A DNA stretch of 64,000 nucleotides, from assembly GCF_048544455.1 (NCBI RefSeq), contig NC_133536.1, forward strand, positions 23,314,152-23,378,151, written 5' to 3'. Below are positions 43,325-55,520 of the stretch, in pieces (positions within the stretch are counted from its first letter, which is position 1; every line of letters begins with the position of its first letter). The translations under genes and the position numbers were made by a program. Below the pieces are notes generated by a model. It saw only the letters and a program-made list of their open reading frames with translations, had not been told where the DNA came from and ran no database searches. This DNA comes from Silene latifolia. Lineage: Eukaryota; Streptophyta; Magnoliopsida; Caryophyllales; Caryophyllaceae.

Positions 43325-44154
43325 GGGAAGTGCTAGGGCGACACCGGGTGTTACCGAGTTTCGGTAACACCCTAATAAAATAATAGTAAAAAATTTAAAA
43401 TTAAATTATACTTTTCATTTTTGCGCTAATATCGTAGGGATAAAATTGTAATTCACAATATATTATATTAACAAAATAAAATATAAAAGATATTTTGTAC
43501 TAATTATAACTAAATTATATCTATACAACATACATATCATAACAAACACATCTCTATCTTCATCATCAAATCATAGGTCTACCGATTAACAAAAAAAAAA
43601 AAACTCTATTGCCAAACGTAAAACGACAAATACCTTATGGAAATTTTTCACTAAATTCAAGTACTGTAATTGTTAAGGTATATTCAATTGCACAAACTAA
43701 AGATAAAATAAAAATTATTCATTAAATTTGTTGTGTTTTAATTCACAAAAGGAAGAAGACATTAACATTGATTTTGGTGGGAGACAAAATTCACAAATCG
43801 GACGCTTCAAGTAAACAAGGTTGTTTGGCATTTATATGGAAGAACAAATTACGACTTTGCAAACACCCGTAATTCATTACTCAACAGTAATTTAGATTGG
43901 TTGTTAAACATAATCTTTTAATTTTTTTTAATTTATTATTTATTATCATTATTGTTGAATTAGTTCTTCACCAAAAAAAAAAAAATTATTGTTGAATTAG
44001 TCCATTAATGTTAAGTTCCTAAACCACCCTTTAGAACTAATTAGTTTAAAATTTGAATTTATATGGAGGGAAACTAAAATGCATAGGTAAATTACAATAA
44101 TATCCCGGGTGTCGCTCAATTTGAGTAACACCCGGTGTCGCCATCTCATTTTCC
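43325..44154. mobile_element. Mutator-like MITE in the GT32 promoter
   Basis: Ends GGGAAGTGCTAGGGCGACAC and (inverted) GGAAAATGAGATGGCGACAC, both continuing CGGGTGTTAC. A perfect 9-bp target duplication TTTTTAGAA flanks it (43316-43324 and 44155-44163). 830 bp, AT-rich interior, no ORF. Confidence 0.85.
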
Positions 44155-44163
44155 TTTTTAGAA

Positions 44164-45501
44164 AGGTACACATGGTTGGGTAAAGTAGAGACTTTTCAAA
44201 CATTGTAGAGTATCTCCTCTTCCTCTTATTTCCTCTTTTTTTCTCTATTTTTTTGACACCTCATTTTTCATTATCACCATTCTCCTTCTAATTTTTCTTC
44301 TATTTTTTCCCTACATCAAAGAGGATCCTCCCTTCTTCCTCTTTTATATTTTAATTATTTTTATAATAGTTGATAAATTTATAAATATAAATTATAATCC
44401 ACATGGTTTAAGTTTATGGAAGAATGGGCACAAGGGCCTAAGATTAACTTCCTCTAAAAATAGAGGAAGTCTTCCTCTTTCTCTTCCAAAGAGGATGTCC
44501 AAATTGGTTCCACATTGAAGAGGACATCCTCTTAGAATAGAGATAGTACTAAGAGGATGCACCATCCTCTTCAATGTGAATGCTCTAAGGTGGATATATC
44601 CGTTTAAGAATAAAACGGTTAAATACTATCCCATTTGTTTAGATAAGATCATTATTTTGGTTCTTCTTAAGAATTTTCTTTTTGTATTAATATTTAATCC
44701 GTCTCAAGGTTAGATAGATATGTCCGTGTTAGATGAGGTTACACAGATACTCCTTTTATACCAGACTATTGGTAACATTGACTTTTTCACACTTATCGAG
44801 ACACGCTTTGCAACGTGAATATGTTTAGTTACACAGTATTAAAAATTATAAAAATTTGATATTCTTATAGCATTTATGACGATAAATCAAACAATATCTC
44901 ATTTGACTATATTTTATTTTATAGATTAAAAATAATATCAAAGATTTCCTACGACCATGAATAGTGTCAAGATTTTCAATGTTACCGGTGTGATACAAAG
45001 GGAGTATGTCGTATTAAAATGAGAATTTGTGGAGACTTTTTGAGATCCAGGTTAAGCGGTGAGTTGTAATCATAAACTCATCTTATTTCAATCATAATTA
45101 GGATTTTTGTGAGCAATAATTTGAGGGGATGGACCAAGTATTTTTTTTGACCGTGTATATCATCATGAGCATAAGTGGTGTTTACGTTTTAAACCATCCG
45201 CTGACTTTTCTTCCAGCGCTTTTCTAATCATTTTTTCTAAAGTCTTGATTAAAATTGTTTTAAGTTAAGATCTCTTATACTCTGTAGTCCTTATTGCATT
45301 TTATCCTTGTATAAATTATTTGTAAGTTCATCTTAACAAAAAAATTGTGTAATTCGTTCTAGATTATGGTGAAAAGATGACGATTTGCAATACCTCTTGA
45401 AATGAGTAATTTAGACTGAAAAAAGAGCCAAAGGGGTCAAAAATCTCGTTCAGTGTGGGTTGGGCTAGTTTGTGATTCATTATTCGGTTTTGTAAGCAGT
45501 C
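44164..45501. other. AT-rich intergenic DNA with a Stowaway-like element
   Basis: No gene. The part at 44200-44585 holds repeated CCTCTT/AAGAGG words, perhaps a decayed MITE. See 44750 for the Stowaway. Confidence 0.45.
44750..45004. mobile_element. Stowaway-like MITE (255 bp)
   Basis: CTCCTTTTATACCAGACTATT at the left is matched by an inverted GTGATACAAAGGGAG at the right; TA on both sides; inner TTGGTAACATTGACT faces CAATGTTACCGG. Confidence 0.6.
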
Positions 45502-45595
45502 TGTTAGAGTGCAAATTCATGTACCACATTGGTAGGATGGTAGTATAAAGGTGAATGATCATCTTTATAAGTGTCACCAAATATAATAATACAAG

Positions 45596-46190
45596 TGATG
45601 GGGCATATTCTGCACCCGCTGACCAAGTCAACATATTGAGCGAGGTCAAAGATATCCACAAACAAATCAACGACTTTTTTTAAACAAGATATCCGACGGC
45701 CTATCGGCCATCACCCGTCTCTCGGCTTAACTAACTAGCCACCGAGAGACACATCCGCGTACTCATATCCAAGACCCCTCGGCATGGAGTCAATCGGGCC
45801 CTTCGGCCGACAGGGTCCCTCGGCCGAGGTCGATCGGTCTTTTCCACCACTAGCCACTTGGCCACTTGGCCACTACGTGACAAAAGGTGAAAGTCTATAA
45901 ATACTCCACCTCTCTCATTGAGAAGGGGATCCAGAATCTAACCTAAGAACCACTTAAATTGGTATTACCTCTCTCATCTCTCTACAATTCACATCATCAA
46001 GCAACATACTACTTAATCACAATAAGTTCACTGACTTGAGCGTCGGAGTGAGTACGCTTGGCACAAAGCCAAGCCCTCAGTTTGCTCGTTGTTGCAGGAG
46101 AAAGCCGAGGAGAGCAATCAAAGCTAGAAGGGGCATTATTCGACAAAGCTAGCGTGGTAAACAAACCTACTTCGAATTCATACCCTAACA
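45596..46190 (+). repeat. 5' LTR of the full-length Tat element
   Basis: TGATGGGGCATATTC to CCCTAACA, 595 bp. The TATA box CTATAAATA is at about 45895-45903. It holds a doubled 'CACTTGGC' word and a TCGGCCGA-rich stretch upstream of the TATA box. Confidence 0.93.
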
Positions 46191-46192
46191 AT

Positions 46193-46201
46193 TGGCGCCG
46201 T
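46193..46201 (+). promoter_or_regulatory. Primer-binding site (tRNA-Asp type)
   Basis: TGGCGCCGT two bases after the 5' LTR; plant tRNA-Asp ends ACGGCGCCA. The match beyond nine bases is poor. A 30-bp A run (about 46241-46271) follows in the leader. Confidence 0.6.
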
Positions 46202-46242
46202 CTCGTGGGAAAAAGATACTAGAAGCTAGTCATTCCCAAACC

Positions 46243-46273
<31 letters not shown>

Positions 46274-46291
46274 ACCCAAAAAGCTAAGAAG

Positions 46292-47450
46292 ATGTCAAAA
46301 GAACAAGAGGTGTTCGTAATCAAGAGCCCCTCCACCCGGATGATACCGTCCACAATTGGGAGTTGTGCGGCCCTCCACCACCGGATAATTCAACCGGAGT
46401 TCGGGATGCCAATAATGCCGATACGCCCGCCCGCCGACCAGTCACCGTCATGGGCGTGTGGTTGATGCAAGAAAGCCGGCGCCTCTGGACTCGATTGTCG
46501 GTCTGCGCCACTCACACACACACCGACAAGAGCGGCGGGACCCGTCCGGAAGCTAGGGCCCAAAAGGTGACTCCGAGAAACCCGAACGAAGCACTAAGAG
46601 AGGCTGAGCCTACCAAGACGCCGGGGGAGCCCAGGGTGTCAGTGGTAGAACTAAGCCCTTCCCGCACTCGCGGAAGGACGATGTCGCCGCGACACCCACG
46701 AGGCATGCCCCAGACGAGCGAAAGGAGTCCGACTCACCAGAGTCGGAGAAGGAGTCCGACTCACCAGAGTCGAAGAAGGAGTCCGACTCACCAGAGTCGG
46801 AGAAGAAGCCCTTCCCGCCACGGGGAGAGGGGCCGGACTAAGGATGCGAGGAGCCGATCGCCGCGTGTCATTAGACACGTGGTCAGACAGCCCCTCAGTG
46901 CCTACGTCCTAGAGACCCAGGTGCCGCCAAAGCTAAAGCTACCATCTATATCATACAAAGGAGAGGGCGACCCAACCGATCATGCCGAGGCTTTCGAGTC
47001 TCACATGTCGGTGTGGGAGCAACTTTGACGAGGTCCAGTGCCGAATTTTCCCAACGACCTTGGTTGGAATGGCGCAAAGCTGGTACAAGGGGCTACCCGA
47101 TGGGTCGGTATACTCCTATTCCGACCTAAGAGACGCGTTTTTGGCCCAGTACTCTACCAATAAAAGGAGAGCCGTCGAGACATCGGATCTCCTGACCATC
47201 GAGCGAGGAGGGAGGCGAGTCACTCCGAAGCTATGTGAAGAGGTTCGATGCCAGGGTTCAGCAGATTAGGGAGCTGAACAGCGAACTAGCGGCCTTCGCA
47301 CTGATGAAAGGCCTCCCCAGAGGGGACTTGAAAAACGAGCTCATCAAGTGCGGTGGCCTGAGCCTTGAGTCCGCCAGGAAATTGGCCGACCAGGCTAGGC
47401 CATTAAGGTCGAAGACTATCACAAAATATGGATAGGCCACGGCGAGGCCG
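46292..47450 (+). pseudogene. gag region of the full-length Tat element
   Basis: Opens MSKEQEVFVIKSPS at 46292. The N-terminal part is basic and disordered with an imperfect 27-bp tandem repeat coding 'SPTHQSRRR' three times (about 46727-46808). The conserved capsid-type region follows, with 'DHAEAFESHMS', 'MAQSWYKGLPDGS' and 'FALMKGLPRGDLKNEL' (retrotransposon gag family). Broken in several places. Confidence 0.85.
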
Positions 47451-47899
47451 GGCACTCAGAAAGAAAGAGCCACCGGGAGGACAAGCCGGATGAAGGGCGC
47501 CGTGACAATAATAGGTCGCGGACCGACAGGCCCGCCAGAGCGGAACCCGGCGGACGCCGGGGAGTTCAGTCCGTACTACCATAAGAAGTACAAAGATCAC
47601 ACCCCCCGGTCGTATCGGCCGAGGGTCTTCTCCCCGAGCGAAACGAGGGGCGAAGTGGGAAAGGCCCCCAAACCTAGGGGGACGGTGACACGAGCCCTGT
47701 CTTTTGAGTACCACGGCCACACCGGTCACTTAACCAACGATCACGGCATTTGAAGAATGCCATTGAAGAGCCGATCCGAAAGGGAGCCTCGGCAAGTATG
47801 TTGCGGAGGCCAAAAACTAACACCGGTGGCTCAGATAAAAAATCCGTCTTTGAATGAATAGGAACAATTCATGTTGTCATCGGGGGAAACGAGAACGGC

Positions 47900-48610
47900 G
47901 GATCCGCTCGCGGACACAAACGGCACTGAACGGATCAGATCAAAGGGCCGTCAACTTCGTGCCCACTACAGCGGCCCGCGCTTCCAACATCCCGAACATA
48001 ACTATTGGGAAGGAGGACTACGAAGGAATCATCGCCCCGCATAGCGACCCACTCGTAGTCCACTTAGACATAGCCAACCACCTGGTCATGAGATGCCTGA
48101 TTGACACGGGTGCTTACACGAACATCATGTTCAGGGAGTGCTTTCTAGGGCTCGGCCTGAAAATTGCGGACCTTAGCCCATGCACCAACCCATTGTACAG
48201 CTTCTCCGGGGCAGGCTTGGTCCCCCTGGGGTCTATCAAGTTACCAGTGATGTTCGGCCAGTCCGACGCGGCCAAGAATGTGATGTCCGAGTTCGTGGTT
48301 ATCGACGGCTCATCCGCATATAACGTTCTCATCGGTCGTATCACCCTGAGTGAGGTCGATGCTGTAATGTCCATCCGGGCCCTGACACTGATGTATGTCT
48401 CGGACCGCGGGGAGGTTCATAAACTCGTCTCAAAGAACGAAAAAGACGAGGTGGTCAACGTCCAAATATCGGCCAGAGGATGCAACATGCAATCCTTCAA
48501 GGTAGCAAAGAAAGAGGAAAAAGGGAAGAACCCATCCTTACGACAGGAAGACGAACCGATGAGCACCAACCACGTCGGCATGGTCGAAGGGGCGAGACCG
48601 AGCAGATAGA
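47900..48610 (+). pseudogene. Aspartic protease region of the Tat element
   Basis: A 251-codon open stretch with the retropepsin active-site block 'MRCLIDTGAYTNIMF' (D-T-G), then 'SGAGLVPLGSIKLPVMFG' and 'YNVLIGR', the usual order in Ty3/gypsy proteases. Belongs to the broken gag-pol of this element. Confidence 0.88.
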
Positions 48611-48800
48611 GATCGATCCAGGGGCGCACCGAATCGCTTTCGGTGTCGGCGACCGGAGCCAAAATTCGGGCCGATCTCCTGACCTGCGAGGAGGAACAAA
48701 GACGTCTTTGCGTACTCGGCCCGCCGAGATGCCAGTGTAAGCCGAGAGGTCATCGTTCACAAGTCGAACGTACTCCCAGCGCCCGCCCCGTGAGGCGGGG

Positions 48801-49470
48801 GTGAGAAACTCCTCGGCCGAAAAAGAGGATGCCATCAAAGCCGAGGTTGATAAGTTGTTAGAGGCAGGCTTTATCATCCCTTGTACATACCCCGAATGGC
48901 TAGCTAATGTTGTAATGGTTAAAAAGTCATCGGGGGGGTGGAGGATGTGTGTTGATTTTACGCAACTTAATAAAGCATGCCCGAAAGATTGCTACCCCTT
49001 GCCTCGGATAGATAGCTTAATAGATGCGACGGCAGGCTACACAATGCTTGAGCCTCGCTCGACGCCTTTTCGAGATACCATCGGTATTCATGGCGAGAGA
49101 AGACATGCCTAAATGCGCATTCATCACCATACACGGCACCTACATGTACAAGATGATGCCGTTTGGTTTGAAAAACGCCGGCGCGACTTACACAAGACTG
49201 GTGGACAAAGTATTCCAAAATCAAAAAGGGCGAAACATCGAGGCTTACGTCGACGATGCTATTGTCAAGAGCAAGTCCGACGGCGAGCACCTAGCCGATT
49301 TACACGAGACATTTTGTTCACTAAGGAAATACAAGATGAAGCTTAACCCTACAAAATGCAACTTGTCCGGGGCGGCAAATTCCTCGGCGTGCTTGTTAGC
49401 GCCAGGGGAATTGATGCCAATCCGGAGAAAGTCCAAGCAATTCTAGACTGCGGAGCCGAGGAATCGCAAA
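48801..49470 (+). pseudogene. Reverse transcriptase region of the Tat element
   Basis: Blocks in order: 'WLANVVMVKKSSGGWRMCVD', 'LNKACPKDCYPLPRIDSLID', 'YMYKMMPFGLKNAGATY', and 'YVDDAIVKS' with the catalytic YVDD. The order and words are typical of Tat/Athila-group RT. Broken. Confidence 0.9.
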
Positions 49471-49479
49471 GAGGTTATG

Positions 49480-50450
49480 ATCTTGACCGGGAGGATGGCG
49501 GCCCTTGCCGTTTTATCTCTCGGTCACCGACAAAGAGCACCCCATTCTTCAAAGTGCTAAAAGGGAATAAAGACTTCTGGGGGAGGAACAGAGCACGACC
49601 CTTCGAACAACCGAAAGCCCATCTCGCAAACTCTCCCAACCCCGTCCCGGACCGACGACCGGGGAAACGCTATATCTATATCTAGCATAACCTCGGCCAC
49701 GGTCGATCTTCGAATCGTCGAGAGAAGAAAACAAGCAAAAAGACACAATATACTTTATCGCCCATACACATTGTTCCGCCGAGAGAAACTACCCGCTGAT
49801 TGAAAAAGCAGCCTTTGCCGTGGTTGTTGCCGCAAGGAAGTTGAAACCCTACTTCGACGCACATCCCATGACGGTCTTAACCGACCAGCCGTTGGAGAAA
49901 GCACTGGAAAAATTCGAACAATCAGCGGACTTATCAAATGGGCAAAGGAGCTATCTCGGCTTCGGCATTCAATACAAACCGAGGCCCTCGATAAAGGGGC
50001 GGCGCGGACTTCTTGGCCGAGTGCACGTATCAGGAAGAGTCGTGTCCCGGCATGTGGGAGGTATATACCGATGGATCCTCCACAACGAACGGCTCAGAGC
50101 CGCATCCTTATCATCGGCCCAAACGGGGACGAGTTCGAGTACGCTTTGAAGTTTACCTTCTCAACCTCAAATAACGAATCCGAATATGAGGCGGTGATAA
50201 CCGGAGTTGAGTTAGCCGAGCGCCGGGCGTAACACATCACTTTGAAAATGACTCTCTCTTGGTGACTAACCAATACGAAGGAGAGTACGAAGCTCGGGAC
50301 GATGGGATGGTAAGATACCTGGAAAAGGTAAAAGACGAGACCTCAAAATTAAAGTCATTTAAAATGCGACACATCCCCGGATCCGAGAACAACCGGCCGA
50401 CGCTCTCTCAAAACGCCGCTTCAACCATCGGGAATATCACCAAACCGTGC
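49480..50450 (+). pseudogene. RNase H regions of the Tat element (dual RNase H)
   Basis: A first region near 49740-50000 has 'RNYPLIEKAAFAVVVAARKL' and 'HPMTVLTDQPL', the native RNase H/tether part. A second near 50060-50250 has 'YTDGSST' and 'NNESEYEA', as in the extra archaeal-type RNase H that Tat-lineage elements are known to have gained. Broken. Confidence 0.75.
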
Positions 50451-50689
50451 TAGTGGACATCAGGAACGCTAAAAGCATTGACGAAACCATCGGCATGGTG
50501 TGCGACGTGGAAGCCGAGACGACATGGATGACTCCGATAAAGAGGTATAAATCGACACATGAGCTACGGAGGACCGCAATCTCTCGCAAAGATAAAGAGG
50601 ATCGCAGAAGAAGGTACTTGGTATTTGAAGGAGAGTTATACAGGAGGTCCGTGACAAGGCCACTCCTGAAGTGTGTCGGTCCGGCCGAT

Positions 50690-51805
50690 GCGAGCTAATC
50701 TTGACGAAATACACGAAGGCATCTGTGGTCATCACATGGGGGCAAGAACACTAGCCCACAAAGCTCTCCGAGCCGGCTACTTCGCCCACCATGCTTGAAG
50801 ATTCCAAAACAAAACAAAAAAATGCAACAACCGTCGGATGCATGCTCCGGTGATACATGCACCTTCCCGAGACCTGCAAATGGTGCTTAGTCCCCTTCCT
50901 TTTGCACAGTGGGGAATGGATCTACTAGGGCCATTTCCGACGGCATCCGGAGGAAGAAAGTTCCTAATCGTCGCCGTCGATTACTTCACCAAATGGGTTG
51001 AGGCTGTAGCAGTACCTGCCAAGACCGCGACGGCCGTAAGAAAGGTGATCTGGGAAAACGTCATAACTCGTTTTGGGTTACCCCAAGTCATGGTGTTCGA
51101 CCATGGCCGAGAGTTTTGGAGTGATACAATAATGAGCTGGTTGGAAGAACTTGGCATCAAATTTGCATACTCCTCCGTCTGCCACCCCCGAGCAACGGGC
51201 AGAGGCGAGGCACCAATAAAACAATCCTCAACGGCTTGAAGAAGACAAATGAAGACCTCAAGGAAGATGGGCCGATGAGCTACCCGGCGTTCTATGGTCC
51301 CTTCGAACCACGGAGAAAGAGGCAACGGGGTACAGTCCATTCCACTTAGTCTACGGGTCCGAAGCAGTCCTGCCGATTGAAGCAACGGTGCCAACATTCA
51401 GAACGGCTACTTTTAACCCGGATGAAAACGAGGAAGGCCTAAGAACCTCCCTAGACCTGGTCGAAGGAAGCCGAGATGCAAAGACGCCTCAACTTAGCGA
51501 TATATCAGAGCCGAATGAAAAGGGCCTACAACCGAAGGGTCCACAAAAGGGATCTAACGGTAGGTGACCTGGTCCTAAGGAAGTCAGCCGCCACCAATAA
51601 AGGAAACATTCATGGTAAGTTGACGGCCAACTGGGAAGGTCCCTACAAGGTAGTTGAAGAAATGAGGCCGGGTACATACCGGCTGACGGACATGGGGATG
51701 TACCTCGATGAGCCATTGGAACACCGACAATCTCGTAAAATACTTTGTATAGCAGCGGAGGTGCCCAAAACAATTGTTGGCACCCCAATGCATGTTCATA
51801 TCTAA
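50690..51805 (+). pseudogene. Integrase region of the Tat element
   Basis: An HHCC-like region ('HEGICGHHMGARTLAHKALRAG') precedes the rve core with 'QWGMDLLGPFPTASGGRKF', 'DYFTKWVEAV', 'FGLPQVMVFDHGREF' and 'SSVCHPRATGRGEA' (D, D, E positions visible). The C-terminal block 'VGDLVLRKSA' plus 'WEGPYKVVE' ends near 51805. Broken. Confidence 0.9.
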
Positions 51806-52557
51806 ATAGGAGTCATCCCCATTTTCCATCAAAGTGTTAATCCCCTCCATAGTCATGTCGAGGAAAACACAACGGCGGTCACCCCAATAAGAAGGCATGC
51901 TAACGTATGTACACAGCAGACAGAGCCAAAACCTCGATCACCTCGGCCTTTAACGGGAGTGACGGGGGGACGAGCCGATATGCTAACATATGTTCAACGG
52001 CGGTCAAAACGTAAACTCCGTTGCCCGTGAATCGACCGGAAGAGACGAGTGAAACGCAACCGCCCTCGGCAAATTAAGACCGAATCTAAAGACGTTAAAC
52101 ACACGGTTGAGATACGCATTCTAAATCGCCCCGCTAAAGCCAAAGGTAAAAACGAAAAGCGCTCAATTAATTAACGCAACCGCCCTCGGCAAATTAAGAC
52201 CGAATCTAAAGACGTTAAACACAGTGAGATACGCATTCTAAATCGCCTCGGCTAAAGCCAAAGGTAAAAACGAAAAGCGCTCAATTAATTAACGCAATCG
52301 CCCCTCGGCAAATTAAGACCGAATCTAAAGACGTTAAACACAACAGATACGCATTCTAAATCGCCTCGGCTAAAGCCAAAGGTAAAAACGAAAAGCGCTC
52401 AATTAATTAACGCAAGAAGACAAGTGAAGGAATAAATCAAAGGCCTCGGCCAAGCCAGGCGAAGCAAGCAAATTCTCATTAAGAAAAGATAACGGTTACA
52501 AGAAGGAGAAATACGATGCACGACGGTAGTCCCCTTTGGGATAAGCCAAGATTCTAC
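51806..52557. repeat. Spacer with 119-bp tandem array (Tat element)
   Basis: Three copies of a 118-120-bp unit lie at about 52054-52415 (each with GCAA-CGCCCTCGGCAAATTAAG, ACCGAATCTAAAGACG, AAAGCGCTCAATTAATTAAC), nearly identical. The rest (51806-52053) is noncoding spacer. Such arrays between pol and the antisense gene are known in Tat elements and can seed satellite DNA. Confidence 0.88.
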
Positions 52558-55316
52558 CTACCAAGGTTTTACAAAATACAAGGAAGAGTAAAGCAAAAGG
52601 TTACGGACTGGTTCTTTGAAGCGCCAAAAGGATGGCGGGAGAAAAGGCTTAATAGTTGGCCCCCGAATAGCCGAAGCTATCCGAGACGCCGGGTGAGCCT
52701 CGGTGACGACCGCCCGTCTCCCTATGCCTGTTCTTTGCTTGCCCTTGCCACCATCAAGAACATCATCCTTGGTGGGCGGCTTAGATGCAATGGGCGCCTT
52801 AGCATCCTCGGCTTCCTTGGCGGCCTTAGCATCCTCGGCTTTCTTAGCGGCCTTAGCATCCTCGGCTTTCTTGGCGGCCTTAGCATCCTCGGCGGCCTTG
52901 GCCTTAATGGACTCTTCTCTGCCACCCTCGTCTTCTCGAAGAAGAGCCGCCTTTTCCGCGGCCGCCTCTTCCTCCTTCTTGGCCCTCGCATCCTCGGCGG
53001 CCTTATCCGCCGCAGCTTTCTCGTTAGCCTCGAGCCTATCGTCGAACAAACTGTCGAATTTTGGCCACGGAAAGGAGCCATCCGGATCTGACTCCCCAAT
53101 CACCTCCCTGAAGGTTTCTTCGGTCAGGTCCCTATATTGAGCACACATGCGGGGGATAATCTTCTTTTGAAGCATCTCAATATCCTTCTCCCTTTGGGCA
53201 AGGATAGCACTGGTACCCCTATGTGACTCCGCCTGGAGCCGGTACGCCCTTTTCGACTCCTCCCTTTGGGCGACAACAACGTCGTAGCCGCCCTTGTACC
53301 TGTCCCGTTCCTCCCGCAACTTGGCGGCGGCGAGGTCAGCAGCCTCTAACTTGGCCTTCTCGGCCGACAGCAGCTTCTCAACTTCCTCCACACGCGCTCG
53401 TGCAGCAAGGAGATCAAGCTTAGCCTTCCCGGCTACCCCCTTTGCGGCCACAACATCAAGCTTCAGCCGTTCTATCAACGGTCCCGTCTTGGTCAGGGCC
53501 TCTTCTTGCTCCCTAATGCGAAAGCCGGCCAGTTCGGACCACTTCCCAATCCTCTTACCCAGCCTTGTGCCCTCCGCTATGAGCTGGTCGTTGGATATCG
53601 ACGCGAGAATAGAGTCGGCGGTGGCATTTTTTCCCGCCGTCTGCACAGGCCTCTCCTCACCCGCCGCTCGCAATGGGACAGATCGCGCGGTTGATCTACA
53701 AAAATTCAATCAAAGAGTCCACGTCAACGTTCACGGACATACCAGAGAGCCGGTCATCGGGTATATCTAATGAGCCGGCTAAATCGAGCCGCAAGTTAGA
53801 TCTGCATGCCGGAGGGCTTGCTCTTCTTGGCCGATTGACCCGTTCCCTCGGCGCCATCGTTAGCATGAGCTGTGGCAGCAGAATCATCGGCGGTAGGGGT
53901 AGGCCTCTTCCTCTTACGCCTAAGTGGAGATCCCTCAGCATCGGAATCCTCCCCGTCGACAATGTCGACGATTTCCACCTTCTTCTGGACAGCGGGAGTT
54001 GGAGGCGGAACTGAGGTTGACACCGTAGCCGCCGAAGACTTGGCTTTTCGGACCCGGCGCGGAATGGCGGCAGGCTACCTCGGCCCGAGCCTCCGCCTCG
54101 TCCAAGCTCTTGACTTTTGATCCATGAGGTCGAGGCGACGGACGGCGGTCATGTACATCGACCTTCGGATTCCTCTCCCGCACGTTACCATCTTTGTCAA
54201 GTCCCATCTTCTTGAGGAATTGCTCGAGACGAACGGAGCCAAAGTTCTCTCGTAAAAAGAAACAAAGTAAGAGTTAGACAAAGAAACAAGTCAAGGCACA
54301 AAAACAAGAACGCTAAAACAGAAATGGGCCTCACACCGACCCCACTCACCCCGTGCTAGGGCCGGTATGAGGCCGACGTGGCAAAGCGGCTCATCCATCT
54401 GGATGACTTGCGTCGGGGGCAACCAAACTTTCGGCGTCCCATCGTCATCGACCTCGAAAAGCTTCAATGCCCGCGTCTCGTCCTCGTTGAGACAGACCTT
54501 TGCGGCGTCCATCTTATTCTTGCCCTTAGGGATCATCTTCTCACGCTCCCCCCTACTCTCGCACCGCAAGTTAACGTGGTGCTGAAAAGACCGAGGCAAC
54601 GGATAATCATCTGGGACCTCGACATACACCCACCGTTCCTTCCAGCCCTTGCAAGAGGTGAGCTTAGGCACGGTGAGATAGCCTGGCTCAGTCTGGACGC
54701 TATACCACCCCCGGCCACCTTGAACATTCATTCGAAGAAAATGAATTCGGCGGAATAAGTTTACCGTTGGGATCACCCCCCTGAAGAGACACAGCCACAC
54801 GAAGCCGACTATAGTCCTAACGGCCAAAGGGTGAAGCTGCGCCGCTGCAACGTTCATCGCCTGAATTATGGTAGAGACGTACATATTGAGAGGAAACCGG
54901 AGACCATACTCCATGTGCCTCATATATACGCCGATGTGACCCGGGAGGGCAACAGACGGCCGACCCTCTCCAGGGGATAACAATGTTGTACCCCGGCCAA
55001 AAAAGAAGTGATCTTCGAAAAATTCAGAGCCGAGCGGCGGATGAACTTATCGATAAAACCACGATCGGCGCCGTAGTACGCATCATAATGATGCGGGATC
55101 TGTGACCTCTCCCCACCGGAAGGATTCCTTTCCTCATCATCATCAACATCGTCATCATCCTCCCACTCCTCCAGGACTTTGCGGTCAACTTCAGGAGAAA
55201 GAGACCTACGGCCCCCCGACCTTAACGGAACGGCGGCTACCGCCTCCTCCTCATCAAAACGCACCGAGGAACCCCCAAAGCACGCATTCTTTGGGACCGG
55301 CGTCAGCAGAAGACAT
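52558..55316 (-). pseudogene. Antisense gene of the Tat element (Transposase_28-like)
   Basis: Minus-strand blocks run from an ATG near 55316 to a stop at 52558. The middle block (54983-54291) has 'YGLRFPLNMYVSTIIQAMN' and 'AQLHPLAVRTIVGFVWL', matching the 'putative gypsy-type transposon' domain (PF04195), which is typical of antisense ORFs in plant Tat elements. The last block (53709-52558) is a long coiled coil followed by an Ala/Lys/Glu-rich repeat 'AEDAKAAKK' (about 52790-52900). Antisense to gag-pol, between the tandem array and the 3' LTR, with its own TATA box upstream. Broken in a few places. Protein role unknown. Confidence 0.8.
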
Positions 55317-55510
55317 GGTTCACAACAATTACTTAAAGCAAATTAAAAAGTTGATAAGTTTTTTTGGTTTACCTTGAAGAAAAGTGCTACGCCGACGTAA
55401 AAATTCTGAAGATTGGAAGAGAAAGAAACACTTGAAGTTCTAGATCTAGAAAGAAGAAAAAATTTTTGGAATGAATGAAATTAGTAACCAATTTCACTTC
55501 AAAGATCTGG

Positions 55511-55520
55511 TATTTATAGG
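55511..55520 (-). promoter_or_regulatory. TATA box of the Tat antisense gene
   Basis: The minus strand reads CCTATAAATA about 195 bp upstream of the antisense ATG near 55316. Confidence 0.55.

Noticed and set aside
44200-44585. Possible MITE with CCTCTT/AAGAGG words
   Set aside because: No matching ends or target duplication could be fixed, so it was left as unclassified intergenic DNA.
52516-53140. Leu/Gly-rich and Ala/Ser-rich plus-strand frames
   Set aside because: They are antiparallel shadows of the repeat-coding end of the antisense Tat gene.
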